Shown here piece by piece: positions 10,480 to 23,000 of a DNA stretch of 64,000 bases. Each line of letters begins with the position of its first letter. The first letter of the stretch is position 1. A program made the position numbers and the translations under genes. Origin of the DNA: Akebia trifoliata (lineage: Eukaryota; Streptophyta; Magnoliopsida; Ranunculales; Lardizabalaceae). The notes under the pieces were generated by a model. The model was not told where the DNA came from, did not search any database, and worked only from the letters and a program-made list of their open reading frames with translations. The DNA lies in NCBI GenBank assembly GCA_017979445.1, contig CM030715.1, forward strand, positions 33,353,756-33,417,755, in the 5' to 3' direction.

Positions 10480-13400
10480 CACGCCACGTTTTAAGTTCTA
10501 TTTCGCGAAATTACCAAGATATCCTCGATTTAGCCTTCATTCCAATTAGGGAAAAGGGGTCATGTCCACATTCAAGCCATTTGGACTGTCACGTTGGTCC
10601 AAATGACATCTCATCCCTCTCTTGATTTATACTCTAGGTTGGGTTTATAAAAAAAATTTGAACAAAAGTATTTTTTTGACTAGATCTTAAATTTAAAAAT
10701 GAATGATGATGAACTCCTAGACTTAAAATTTAAATCTAATAATAAAAAATAAAATAAAATTTTATTTTATTTTTTAAAGTTTAGAAAATTTTATGCTCTA
10801 CCTACACGTGGCATCTGATGATAGATTTGAAAGTCACATTGGAATGTGGTCCGTAGAAATTGATAGTCCTTTGATCCATATAACCGCATCTCTTCTAATG
10901 ATATGTGTTATAAGGAGTTTTGATTTGTACATCATCCTATAACCAATTGCACCCCATCATTTAAATACTATCCCTTACACCACCATTGGTATGATTGCAC
11001 TCCAAAAAGATCAAAAATGTGTTTCTTTTCATCTTATTCTTTTTCAATAGAAATTAGGGGTGCAATTTGGGGACAAATCAAAATCGAACCAATCTAGACC
11101 GGTTCCACTAAAAAAGAATCAAACTTTAAATAATTTATAAGAAATATTTAAGGCCTATAGATTGAAGAAATATTTGTTTTATATTTATACAAGCAGTTGT
11201 TTCAGAGAGAACAATAGAGAAGAGATGAAGAGAGATCATATTTTTTTTTTTTTTTGGGTGTTATCTCAAACAGTAGGGAACAATCTGTTTTATCAACAAT
11301 AGGCCCAACGATCCATTATGGTAATGATAGATAATTGGTTTATTTCTAAACATTGGAGGATCCAAACAATCAATACATTAATTTTAACGATTAGTCAGAT
11401 CAAACGAATTGCACCCCAACTGATGCTTAAATTCGATATTTGCATCCTCCCAACATGCCCATTATATGTGCACATGTACGCTAAGATTTTTTTGTCCGTT
11501 AGTCTCAAAGACAATGGGTTGCAATCCTATGGTGCTTAAGCTCCTATGTGCACATGAAACATATTCTCTTTCTCATTTACATTCAAATAAGTGAAATAAT
11601 GAGATCTTTTATTAGGTCAACATCACTCTTGTAATTATTCGAAGTAGAACTAAAAATTTGAAAAGTTGTTTATACTCTCTACAACTCTCACAAACAAGAA
11701 AACTTAGAGAATCATTGACTTTCAACTTATACAAAAAAAGAAAAAACTCATTTAATTTAGGTTTCATTAATTAAAGAAATCCCTACACTTTACGAATAAC
11801 ACTCAAGAGATCTTGATTTTAAAATTTGCCCCTAACAAAAACATGAATAAAACTATGAATTTTACAATATTAGACTCGTGTTAGAGTGACAAACAGAAAA
11901 TTTAAATCCAAATCAACTGATAGTGTAAAATGGCCTTTATCCATTGTAGGTTTGAATTTTATTGGAGAAAAACCAAGAGGGTGGTATATCTCATCTTGCC
12001 AATCAAAAAAGGAAAAATATATGCTACAATCACAAACTCATAATGTTAAAAGATTTAATAATGACATTTATTCTTAGTGTCCATTTCTCCACTATAATAT
12101 ATGCATTTTTGTAGTTTTAAAATATTCATCTAGTATTGAGTCAAAAAATCAAAATCATTGAGATTCAATGTTTGCGTCGAACCACAACACTAAATGTGGA
12201 GGCCTCAACAATTTCAGTTTTTTTATTCAAGCTCGACATTGGATGGATATTCCCAAATCACTCAAAATGCATAAATTATAGTGGTGAATGAGTTATCAGG
12301 TCAAACTTTTGACTAAATCTTCAAAATTATAAGTATGTTGTTCTTCATTCATGATTCCTTTTCACGATTCTTTGATATAGATAGGGAAGTTACATTTAAA
12401 TCTTTGAAACAATTTATATATCATTTTTCATTCGTCATTCACTGTTGCAAAAGGGGTTTTAGATAAGTCCTCCACCTTTGGAATTTAAAATTAAAATTTA
12501 ATAATGAAAAATAACTTCTTTTTTAAAGTTCTTGGGTTTTTGAGATCTAGATGTCAATGGTTTCTCAAGTCTCTAAATGCTTGTCTCCAAAATTGCATTT
12601 ATTGGAGTGGTAGCATAACAATCCTTAATATTCGGTTTTCTTTCTTTAAGGATGTATTTGATTGCACATGAAAATATGTGGAAAATCCATTTTCGTGAAA
12701 AATCACATTTTCTATGTACTAGTTCGATATTTTTCTAGAAAATGGATTTTCACCTTTTATCCAAAATTTTTTTTGTTAAATGTTGGATATTTTTTTTCAC
12801 CATGCTCGTTTAGTAAATAAAATCCAACCCCAAATCAACCGCCTTTATAATTCGCGTTCTCCTTTCTCTTTCCTTTTCTCTTCATCACCGTCGCCATTGT
12901 CACCAACACCACCTCTCTCTCTCTCTCTCTCTTTTCCACCACCCCTGCTCTGTCCTTCCCCTCTCTTCCCTATGTCTTTCTCTTCTTCTTTTGATTTTTT
13001 TAAAATTATCAAGCAATCAAACACTATATCTTCTTTTTTTCACTCTACCCATTTTCCAATATTACTTTTCCATAAATTTTATTTTCCACAATCACGTCTA
13101 CCCATTTTCTATATATCCTCCCTTATCAAGGTTAAATAATGAAAGTACAACGGTTTCATTAGTCGCTATTAATAAAGTTAAAAATTGAACTTATAAAGAA
13201 GACTGAAGAGTGTAGATAAGGGAACTTGCAGATATGTTTTTGGCCACATTAATAACACTTCTTATCGAAAGTTAAGTGGGAAGCAAAATTCATGGAAACC
13301 GCACCAATCAATTTACCAAAACAATTGCGCTGCGTGAAAAAGTTTGTTAACACATGAACAGCTATATAATTACACGTGGCACTAGTTGAAAGCATCAAGG

Positions 13401-13560
13401 ATCAAAACCCACCCTCAAAAAATTAATAGCCAATCAAAGTGAAATAAACGGTCCAGAGGAAAAGTCCGGAGACATAATTTTTAAATCAGGCCACTGATCT
13501 CATGAAGAAAACCCACTTCAAAACAACTCAGCTCTATTGAGCCCTATATGTGCTTTTACA
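10480..13560. other. Long intergenic stretch, repeat relics only
   Basis: No gene was recognised. AT-rich pieces near 10640-10810 and 12440-12560 resemble single-arm relics of the foldback element in the 25.7-26.3 kb region. At 11050 a TAGGGGTGCAATTTGG-like end suggests a hAT-type relic. At 11874-11893 an isolated CTCGTGTTAGAGTGAC terminus matches the MITEs at 13561 and 15276. A pyrimidine-rich tract at 12850-12985 includes a (CT)n run. Confidence 0.5.
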
Positions 13561-13735
13561 AAGAGTCGTGTTGGAGTGACATTAGTGGGGACAACTAGAT
13601 GTGGTGGTGTGTGCATGTCCATAAATGCATTTTACTCGGATCTCGAAAAAAAATGCATCTATAGGTATACGTGTACCACCACGTCAAGATATCCTCCGTG
13701 TGTCCCCCAATAAGATCACTCTAGCATTAATCTTT
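13561..13735. mobile_element. MITE, AAGAGTCGTGTTGGAGTGAC terminus
   Basis: The left end AAGAGTCGTGTTGGAGTGAC and the right end GATCACTCTAGCATTAATCT are imperfect inverted repeats. The pairing continues inward (GGGGACA with TGTCCCC, GTGGTGGT with ACCACCAC, AATGCATTTT with AAAATGCAT). The same terminus is found on the element at 15276-15460. Confidence 0.65.
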
Positions 13736-13796
13736 TAGAAATTTCAATCAGACCCAGTCAATGGTACCAGTGGATCTTATGATTGATAGGATCTCA

Positions 13797-14208
13797 TAGG
13801 GTTGGCAATGATTTGAAATATACTTGATGTCTGAATTGGTCTAATCCAAAAAATATGAAAAATTGGATTTGGATTAAAATCTTAGACCTAAAATGATTTT
13901 TGATTGAATTCAGATCCAATCCAATCTGATCCATTAAAAAATGGATTTGAACATATTTCAATAATTTTTTTTTTATTCTTAATTTCAAATAAATACATAT
14001 AGATAAAATATTTTAATATTTTTTATTTCCCTCTATATTTATAGTAGGAAAGTAGATTTTTAAATAATTTTGAACATTGATAATTTGAAAATAAGACATG
14101 TGTTTAGATCGGTTTCGGATTAAGGATGAAATGAAACGGATCAAATTCGATTCACATTTTCATTAATCTGTTTGGATTAGATCAAGTACATCTCCATGGC
14201 TAATCCTA
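13797..14208. mobile_element. MITE-like element (hAT-type ends)
   Basis: The ends AGGGTTGGCAATGA and CATGGCTAATCCT are near inverted repeats. The interior repeats GGATTTGGATTAAA and ATCCAATCCAATCTGATCC. The TTGGCAATG-type end is common in plant hAT-derived MITEs. The element fills most of this gene-free stretch. Confidence 0.5.
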
Positions 14209-14209
14209 C

Positions 14210-15070
14210 GATCTCAAAAAATAAGACCAAAAAGGAGTCGGATCCAACGGTGGAACATTACAAGAATTGTTTTATTTTCTGGGGAGGAGTCAAGCCCACG
14301 ACCTCAAACAATGTTTATTACTTGATTATTCACAATTTTTGAATTATTTCCCTTGGCTTGACTGGTGGATTCAACGTTATCTACGATGGAAGACGGTGAT
14401 CTACTTCATCTCACTGCATCAGCCAACTTGTTTTGATTTCCCATAGATCAATTAGACGAGAAATTTAAAACTAAGATTTTTTGACCAACATTCGTATCTA
14501 CCTCTACTCATTTTAATAAGGTTTATAAAAAAACAATCAAAGCTTGGGGTACATGAAATATGCTTTAAAAATAAATCATCAATCAAATATCTCATTATCC
14601 ATTGAAACCAAAGAGAGAAATATAAATATGGTGCAGAAGATCTAGTACTTTAGTGTGTAGTATCTGTACAACACACTAAGTTAATCTCTTGAAATAGCCT
14701 AAGTCAACATTTAAAAAATAATAACTCAGCCCAGGATTTATAGCCTAGATCAGTTGAACCCAAAAAAAGAAAACAAGGAACAAATAAAAGTGGAGGGCCA
14801 TTGACATCTGATTTTGCTGTTTTGTCCACGTAGCACTCTCTCAACCGTCGAATTTTTTTTACAGGGTGTTACAAAACCCATTCCAGAAAAACCATGATTT
14901 TTGAAGTTGCAAACATCCAACATTTATACTGATTTCTATCATCTTTTTAAATAAAAATAAAAATTGAGTACAGAAGTATAAAGTAAGAACTTTAGATCAG
15001 TTGGTTTTACTCAAAATGAACAGACTTAAAAAGAGAAAGCTAGCTTGTTTCAAGGGCAGATACCATCCTC
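14210..15070. other. Intergenic stretch, nothing recognised
   Basis: No gene is visible. A short perfect-like hairpin at about 14652-14681 (TTAGTGTGT..ACACACTAA) stands alone. The upper end is the 3' flank of the CTF8 gene. Confidence 0.4.
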
Positions 15071-15072
15071 AG

Positions 15073-17868
15073 TTACTGGACCATGGCAGTGGGATCACTG
15101 ACCTTTTCCTTCACTTGTGGTTGTGAACCTGAACAAAACAAAAGACAAGTCCGTGGGTCAGTAATGCAAATCCAAGAAGACTTAACCTTGAAGATTCTAA
15201 GAACTTTACATTAAGGAGAGTATGAAATACTTTACACAAGGAGAGTAATGTATTTCAAAAAATTGGGGATTTAGAAGAATAAGGCTGAAGTGACCTCAAG
15301 CTTGTACCTCACATCGCACATCCTGACGTGGAAGTGTTTAAGAATCATAGATGCTTTCATCGAGATATGAGTTAAAAAGCATCGATGGTTCCTATATACT
15401 TTCACACCAGGATGTGCTATATGAAGTACAAACTTGAGGTCACTCCAACACGACTCTTATTAAAATAATGACCAATTAAAAAAAAAAAAAAAAAAATTAG
15501 AAAATTTTAATTGATCCCTTGGCTTGAATTAAAAATTTTCAACCTATCCCTCCTTTTGAAATTTCCCAAATCAATCTCCCTCAACAATTTACAAAATTAT
15601 CTCTGTTAAGACTTTAAAAATCTCAACCTGGAAATCCATGGAGAGTGAACTGGTTAGATATTTTCATATAAATTTCATTCTTAAAAATTAAAATATTTAT
15701 TATTTATATTTTAAGCATCTTTTAATACAGTTTATAACATAAAGTAATGATTATATAACATGTTGGACGATTGTAAAATTCGAGCATCAATTATCAAATA
15801 AAATGTATTTGCCAACCAAAATGAAAATAAATAATAAAACATACTTGATATCAGGGCCTTGGGTCTGGTCTTGAACAAAATCTTGTGTCGAATAACTCCG
15901 ATAACTTCCAATTCTGCCCTTGAAGAATTGGCATCACTATGCTCCTCTGGATTTATGACTCTCTTTTTCTTCAATACTACAAATGGTTTCTTCAAGGCCA
16001 TTTTAGACCCGGATAATTCATGATACCCAACAGTGAAAGTGTAGTTCTCCTGAAAAAAATAGAAACCAAGATGATTGTGTCGGTATCTTAACCAACATGT
16101 TTCTTAACTTCTCATTGTTGTGTATATGTTGAGTTTAGTCCACATCGAATGTAATATTAGATGTGAAGCATTGTAATAAGGTGTACAATAATATACCGAA
16201 TCATATCTATGAAAATTTAGATAAAATAGAGTAGATAGAGATTTGAACTTTTCTGTTTGAGTTTGTTATTAGTTTTTATATAAATCCCATTAGGATTATG
16301 TATTCATCATTAAGAATAAATCTAATTTCAATTTATTATTATAATATCAGAACAGGCCTTTCTCTCCTCCACATCATCCAGTTCATATCTCCATGTGCTT
16401 CGGCCCAGTTTGGCCCACACATGCAGGGGCGTGTTGAGTTTGGTCCACATCGGATACTCATGGCCTTGTCTCTCTCCTTATAAGTTCATGGGCCTTGCCA
16501 CTCAAAGAAATGATTTTGAAGGTGCATTTAGTGTATTTTTAAAAACTTTACTCTAAGAATTGTTTTGAAAAGATAAAAGGGTTTTGAAACTACTTTAAAT
16601 GCATCTTGACATATACCCTTCCGCCTCATGGTCTTGTTAAGGTGTGCCCTTGCCTTAAGGTCTTGTTAAAATGCAAAAAATACACTTTGAAAATTGGATT
16701 TTAAATAAAAAATGTCCTTAAATTTTTATTTTTTATTTACTAAAGATACTCCCGATGTTTATTCCTAAGGTGTATTTATTGCATTTTAACAAGGCATTCG
16801 TTAAATTGCAATAAATATACTTTGAAAATTAGAATCAGAGAGTATTTTAATAAAAATAATATTTTTAAGGGCATTTTCGAAACAAAATCCAATTTCCAAA
16901 TGTATTTATTGCACTTTAACATAAAGGCACACGTTAACAAGACCCATATGAGAGTAATCTCATCTGTCGGTGCATTAGTTTCAATGTGGACAATTTAGCA
17001 TACTCCTCCAAGTTTTGGTGAATATTTTGAGATACCTTTGTGTTTTCAGACCAATGACGCACCTCCTTGACTTTCATTATACTCTAATCGACTAAAGAAA
17101 TGTCATTGTCATTGAATATTTTGTGAGAATCCCTTGCTTTTTTCCCCAAAATAAGTCAGTCATCTTTAATCTCTAAAAGATAATAGACTTTAGGGAAGAA
17201 AAATCAAGGGTATTTTCATAGGGTTTAAGGTGAGATTGAAAACAATGGATTGATTATGAGATTGAATAGGTTAAAAATATTTTTCCACGTAGGTTTAAAG
17301 AACTTGTAGATAATAGATATTTTTTTTTGGAGAATAATCAAGAGTTTTTTTTATTATAAATTACTTGAGGTTAAAGGTGAGGACATTTAGATCATTTTCA
17401 CTAGTATATAAGAAAAGACCTAGGTCAAGGGCATATGTCATCAGTTTGAAACTAGGGCATATCAATCCGAACATCCAATTACATCATCCCAATTCTTAAA
17501 GAAAAGATTTTAATTTTCCCTGAATCGTCCTCTAAATTTTTTAATCACCAAATTGTGATAGGTCAATTGGTTAAGATCGTTAGATCTGGTTTGAGTTAGT
17601 AAAGGGGATCTCCAAAATGGGATCCTTGAACCATAACCTAATATATGATCCAAAACAAGCTTAAATGGGAGATCTCAAAGCTTAAGAGGGATCGTTCTGA
17701 TCTATGAGGAAAACCAACCTGGGAAGAAGAGCGACAGAGGCGACCAATTTCGAGGTTCTGGATACGATCTTGGAACGTAGGTTGAGCTTCAACGACGCCT
17801 TGCAATTCCACGATCGCCCATTCTGGACAGTTCCCTTCGCCACAGCTGCACTTTACACGAATCTGCAT
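15073..17868 (-). CDS. CTF8: CTF8, RFC-Ctf18 clamp-loader subunit (3 exons)
   Basis: Exons 17868-17719, 16049-15845 and 15128-15073 join in phase with GT-AG junctions to give 136 residues. Exon 1 encodes MQIRVKCSCGEGNCPEWAIV and ELQGVVEAQ, and ends at LCRSSSQ. Exon 2 has ENYTFTVGYHELSGSK, KKPFVVLKKK and the conserved GVIRHKILFKTRPKALIS. Exon 3 is a short polar tail ending AMVQ. The order and length fit plant CTF8. In eukaryotes Ctf8, with Dcc1 and Ctf18-RFC, loads PCNA and supports sister-chromatid cohesion in S phase. Intron 1 (1.67 kb) and intron 2 carry repeats and a MITE. The gene is divergent from the C2 gene 392 bp away, with E2F-type motifs between. Exon 3 rests on phase and splice sites rather than on conservation. 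Confidence 0.88.
15276..15460. mobile_element. MITE in CTF8 intron 2
   Basis: Long imperfect inverted repeats run from about 15288 (TGACCTCAAGCTTGTACCTC) to 15446 (its complement GAAGTACAAACTTGAGGTCA). The right end, read on the minus strand, is AAGAGTCGTGTTGGAGTGAC, identical to the left end of the element at 13561. Nearly the whole 185 bp folds on itself. Confidence 0.75.
16127..16520 (+). repeat. LTR/TRIM-like dispersed repeat, copy 2
   Basis: It begins TGTTGAGTTTAGTCCACATC and carries the same CTCCTCCACATCA, GTGCTTCGGCCCA and TCTCTCTCCTTATAAGTTC blocks as the piece at 904-1160. A second TGTTGAGTTTGGTCCACATC start occurs inside it at 16432, so it is a nested or tandem pair. It lies antisense in CTF8 intron 1. 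Confidence 0.5.
16629..16945. mobile_element. Nested MITEs, GGTCTTGTTAA family, copy 1
   Basis: The outer ends TGGTCTTGTTAAGGTGTGCC and CACACGTTAACAAGACCC are inverted repeats. An inner unit runs from GTCTTGTTAAAATGCA (about 16660) to TGCATTTTAACAAGGC (about 16793). Internal TAAAATGCAATAAATACAC-type motifs recur in related copies at 33553, 43700 and 50392. Confidence 0.65.
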
Positions 17869-18260
17869 GTTTTAAAAAAAATCTATTTTTCTCCAAAAAC
17901 CAGAGATTTGAGCGAAACTAGTGTTAAATGTACTCTAAAGTATACACTAGGTTATGAAAGCGCGGGAATTTTAAGTTTCCCGCCACGTATGAATTTACTT
18001 GAATGCCATTTACTAGAGGGTAAATTTTAAAACAACTGCAACGGTTAAAAGAGGAATATCTCTACTAACTGTTGTACACCTACCTTAAACAAAGTTGACT
18101 TTGACGAAGAAACCGAAGCACACCTAATCAGGATCAATAAGCGGAGTAGGTGATCCCATTAGAACCTGTTGAAGCTTGAAATTCTATAAACAACATAAAC
18201 CGATTGAAGTTGTAGAGATCGAACAAATCAGAAAGATCGTTCAAGAATCAATCACCAAAG
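17869..18260. promoter_or_regulatory. Bidirectional promoter, CTF8 (-) and C2 gene 1 (+)
   Basis: The 392 bp between the two start codons holds ATTCCCGC (minus strand, 17962-17969) and the perfect E2F octamer TTTCCCGC (plus strand, 17976-17983). These two inverted E2F-type sites lie about 100 bp from the CTF8 start. An MSA-like TGCAACGGTTA lies at 18037-18047, matching YCYAACGGYYA at 10 of 11 positions. TATAAA at 18185-18190 fits the C2 gene. Confidence 0.6.
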
Positions 18261-20033
18261 ATGCCTCGAGGAACGGTTGAAGTTCTTCTTGTCAGTGCCA
18301 AAGGGCTCGATGACACAGATTTTCTGTGTAAGTTCTCTTGCTTTTCTTCCGTGATTTTTCACGCAAATTGCTTAATATCTCAATTTTTCATAAGTCTATG
18401 CAAATATTTTCAAAAATATTTTCTTTGTTGAACTTATGTGATATGGTGTGTGCTGGGTTTGAGAGGGGATTGCACGTGGCCCGAGGATTAGTAGGGTGCT
18501 CTAAGAGGCCCAAATACCTTGATTCTTAAAAAGAAAAAAGTAGAGAGACCCTATCAATTTTGAATATCTCATGTATCAGAGTAATATTAGTACTTCATTT
18601 ATACTTCCCCTGTTTTGCTGTTTGATGAGGTTTAAATGTTTGTGGAGCAGCTAAAATGGATCCGTACGTCATCATCACTTGCCGAACTCAAGAGCTAAAA
18701 AGCAGTGTTGCATCAGGTTCATTTCTTATTTACCAAGTTGAATATGTAGCTTTTCGACGAAAAATGTGATGAATCAAATGGAAAAACTAAAATATTACAT
18801 TAATTGATTGGCAGGATTAGTTTTCCCTGAATACACATCTTGTACACTATGAAATTTGTGAATACATGCCTTGTATTAAAAAATAATGTAAGACCATGTA
18901 AGTAGCGATGAATGACACATTTTTTTAGGTCTTTACTAAGGTGTGACTTGTCACATGTCTGCATAGTCAGAACATCAAAATGTCACGTACATCAGCTTCT
19001 TTTGGACTAAGGAAAAAAGAAAAGGAATTAGATTGATCCTATTAATAGAAGAATGAACTTTAATCGGATTTATATAATAAATAAAACAAAATCTAATATA
19101 AGAAAGAATAATGTTTTTTTGACACCACTCTAACATACGTTCCCATACGCCCCCTGATGTGGTATGTGCTTAAACCATATATCTTTTTCAGTGGGATACG
19201 CAATTGCACATATTTATGGGGATGTACATTTGTGTATCCCGAGGAAACCTATGGTTTTAACTCATGCCACGTCAGGGGGCGTCTGAAAATCACAGCTCTA
19301 TAAGAAATCTAATCTAATCATATTCTAATATTCAAAGAAGATTTTATGTATTACAATATATCTTATTCTATTGCAATACACCTTATTCAAATAGATCCTA
19401 TAATTAAGGTTGTCAACGGATAGTGCTATATCCAAATTTGAATTCGAAAAAAAAATAGTAATATTCGAATTCGAATCCGATCGGATACCACTAACCAATA
19501 TTCAAATTCGCATCCGAAAGAATTATCAGATATCCGAAACTATTCGATTCGAATTTAAATAATAAAAAATCTTTGATTTTTTACAATCAATTTACAGGCA
19601 AAATAGAGTTAAATTAAAGTAAAAATTACTTGAAAAATAGGATTTTTTCTGGCAAAGGAACACTCAATTCATCGCTAATCGATACCAATGCATCCTTTAA
19701 AGTTATACCATTGATGACATTGTTTGGAAAGTGCTTGGTATACTGAAGTGAAAGTGTACCATCACAGACGACGAACTCCCAAACCTTCTTCCCTCTAGTA
19801 TTTAACATTGGTCTTAAACCTCAGGCCTGTGGTTTCTAATTCTAGTTGGATTGAAGCTCAGGCTTGCCATGGAAATTACTTGCAGATTATTTGCGCAGTT
19901 TGAGTTGAGAGAGGGAGAGGGAAAGAAAGGTTATCAACCACATATGTCTTGTCTTGTCTCGTCTTAGAGAAAGAGAGAGAGAGTTGTCTTGTCTTATCTT
20001 TATTATAAAGAGAGAGAATTGTCTTGTCTTTAT

Positions 20034-20079
<46 letters not shown>

Positions 20080-23000
20080 TTTGGTCTTGTCTTAATTAAT
20101 ATTTAGATATATATAGAGGAAGAGAGAAGTATTTGAATTGGTTCTCAATGTTCATCTCATTTGCATGTATATGTGTCAAAACTATGTGACATATGGCGCA
20201 TGCATACGTTGCGCACTTTCTATAGTGCGCCCAATTGCTTAGCTTTATTAGTTTAAATTAGAGTATTATAGGTAGGTCTGTCAATGGATAGCCGAAATCC
20301 GAATCCGAATCCGAATTCGAATTTGAAATCGAAAAATCAGATATTATTCGAAATTTTCAGATATCGGATTCGAATTCGGATGTGTTTTTAGGATTCGAAT
20401 AGATTTCGGATATGAATTCAGATATCACTCATTGTTGTGTCAAATTACCCATCCTAGGATTTACCGAAGTCATGCCACTTGATTTTCTCAAATGTTATTA
20501 TTTTTGAAGTTCTCTGAGTTTATCCAAGTTTATTATGAACATTTTTCTGTTTGAAACTGTCAATGATTCTGAAACCTGGATTACTAGTTATTAAGTTTCA
20601 GCCCTATATTTATAGATGTTGATGAAATATGTGTGGGCTGATGATGCTGGCGCAGGAGCTGAACCCGAATGGAATGAGAACTTTGTATTCACCCTCTCAG
20701 ATGACATTTCCGAACTCACTATCAAAATAATGGACAAAGATACTTTTAGTGCCGATGATTTCGTGGGAGAAGCAACGTAAGTATATATTGTTACAAATTA
20801 AGTTTACGGATGTGATGTTACTACACCATTATGTTATGAATAAACATCATAAGTGGTTTTATTCAGCATGTAACAAAATTTATATTCGATCCATTGCATC
20901 TAGGGGTGGAGCCAAGATTTTCCTGTAGTGGGGGCAAACTATGGTTAGTTGTATAGTAAAGATAAATGATTTTAGAGAGAAATTAAGAGGTTTTTAGTTA
21001 GAAGTTGAAGAAAACGATACTTAGGTCATTTCTAATTAATATTTGAGAAGTCCCAGTCAAGAGGCAATGTCATCAACAAAAAATTGAAGAGGTGAAGGAG
21101 TGGGGACAAATGGGGCATGTTATTCATATTTTCAAATAAAAATTTAGCCTCACATTGAGGTTCTACATCAAACAGACGGTTGAGATGATATAGGTTTTCA
21201 AGAAAAATGTACCCCTAGACAAAAAAAATTGTATTGGTTACTAGGCAATCAGTATTGATTTTAGGAAATATTCATTATTCGTCTTATCTCAATTGTTTGT
21301 TTGATAGAGGGGTTGGAATCTAGCGTTTTCAAAAATAATAAAATAAAATTTGAAAGTGATGTATTGTCTATACGCGGATTTGTGACTTATAATCAAAGAC
21401 ATTGGATACATTTTTGGATGTGTGGTTCGATTCGAATTATCCAACTAATTAAAAAAGTATTCTGGTGAAGCTTATAAAACATTAATAAGATAGAGACAGG
21501 TGGAGTCAGGAATTTCCTGTAGTGGGGGCAAACTGTGATTAGTTGTATAGTGAAGATGAATGATGAGAAATTAAGAGGTTTTTAGCTAGAAGTTGAAGAA
21601 AATGATATTTAGGTCATTTCCAATTAATATTTGAGAAGTCCCGATCAAGAGACAATGTCATCAACAAAAAATTGAAGAGGTAAGGGAGCGGGGGACAAAT
21701 GGGGCATGTAATTAGTTGAAAATATAGGGGTGTCTCAAAGTTTTGTGGGGGCAAAAATTGGAGGGAGGTGAGGGTGTGGGAGCAAATGGGAAGAGAGGTG
21801 AGGGAATGGGGACAAATGGGGCATGTAATTAATTGAAAATATAGGGGTGTTTCAAAGTTTTGTGGGGGCAATTGCCCCACCACCAGCTCCTTACTAGCTC
21901 CGCCCTTGGACTTGCATTCTGAAACCAACTGTTCTAGTAGTCCCTAGCAAATCAAGATTTTCGTTCGGGGGCAAATATCGATTTAAATATAATGATAATT
22001 CTTGTGCTTATGATGAATTCTCTGTATTCTCTTTCCTCTTTTTCTTATGGGTTCTTAAATTTCTCCAATAAAAAATATTCATTTAACTGAATTTACGTTT
22101 TGATGTTATTTTCAGTTTGAAATAAATCGTAAACCATAGATATAGGTCTGGATTTTTCCATTATTTTACATTAAAAAAAAAAAAAAAAAACATGGTATTT
22201 TATTTGAGGTTCACAAGAATGTTAAAAAAATACTAAAATTGCAAATGTGACTTACAATGGTACCCATTTTTGTAAAAATAAAAAAAAACCAAATTATCTC
22301 TAGTATGTAACTCCTTTGATAAATATTTTAAAAGCATGGTTGCCCTAGTAATTTTAGCCTCATAAATGACCGTTTTGGTACTTTCATTATAATACTTCTA
22401 ATTATTTTTATCATTCCCAACTTATCTCTAGTATAATTATCTTACTACTTAAAATTATTCTAAATTTTAATTTGTGATCCTTGCAGTATTCCCCTCGAAC
22501 CTCTGATTATGGAAGGAAACCTACCACCAACTCCTTACAATGTAGTCAAGGATCAAGAATATTGTGGAGAGATTAAAATTGGCCTCACATTCACTCCTGA
22601 GGTATAATTCTCTTTTATTTTCTTTAATTCGTGGAAAGAGAGAATGAAAAAAAAAAAAAGGAGAAGAAAATTAGTTGTTTGAGTGTGTAGATCCCTAGAT
22701 CGAGGGATACATGAAATGAAAAACACTAAAAAAAATGCAAATTTTACGTGATTCGACTAAGCCTTTGACCATGAATGACAGATGAGGTTGTTAAAGTCAT
22801 TAAAAGAATAGTTCATGCGTATCCCAATGTTACTTAACCAATATATAATAGGCACATTTTGAGTAATTTTAGTTGAGTTGTGATTTTCTGATGCCCCCTC
22901 TGACATGCACTCCCTAACGTGGCATGTGTTAGAACCATAGATATTTTCCTTGGGATATACAACTGTACATCCCCGTAGATATGTGCAGTTGTGTATCCCG

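Noticed and set aside
12780..13139. Open frame of 119 codons on the plus strand
   Set aside because: It is made of Ser/Pro/Phe/Leu runs from a CT-rich tract, and low-complexity sequence explains it.
21614..21928. Open frame of 104 codons on the minus strand
   Set aside because: It lies inside the hAT-type MITE and contains an internal direct repeat ([20 protein letters not shown] twice) that comes from duplicated MITE DNA.
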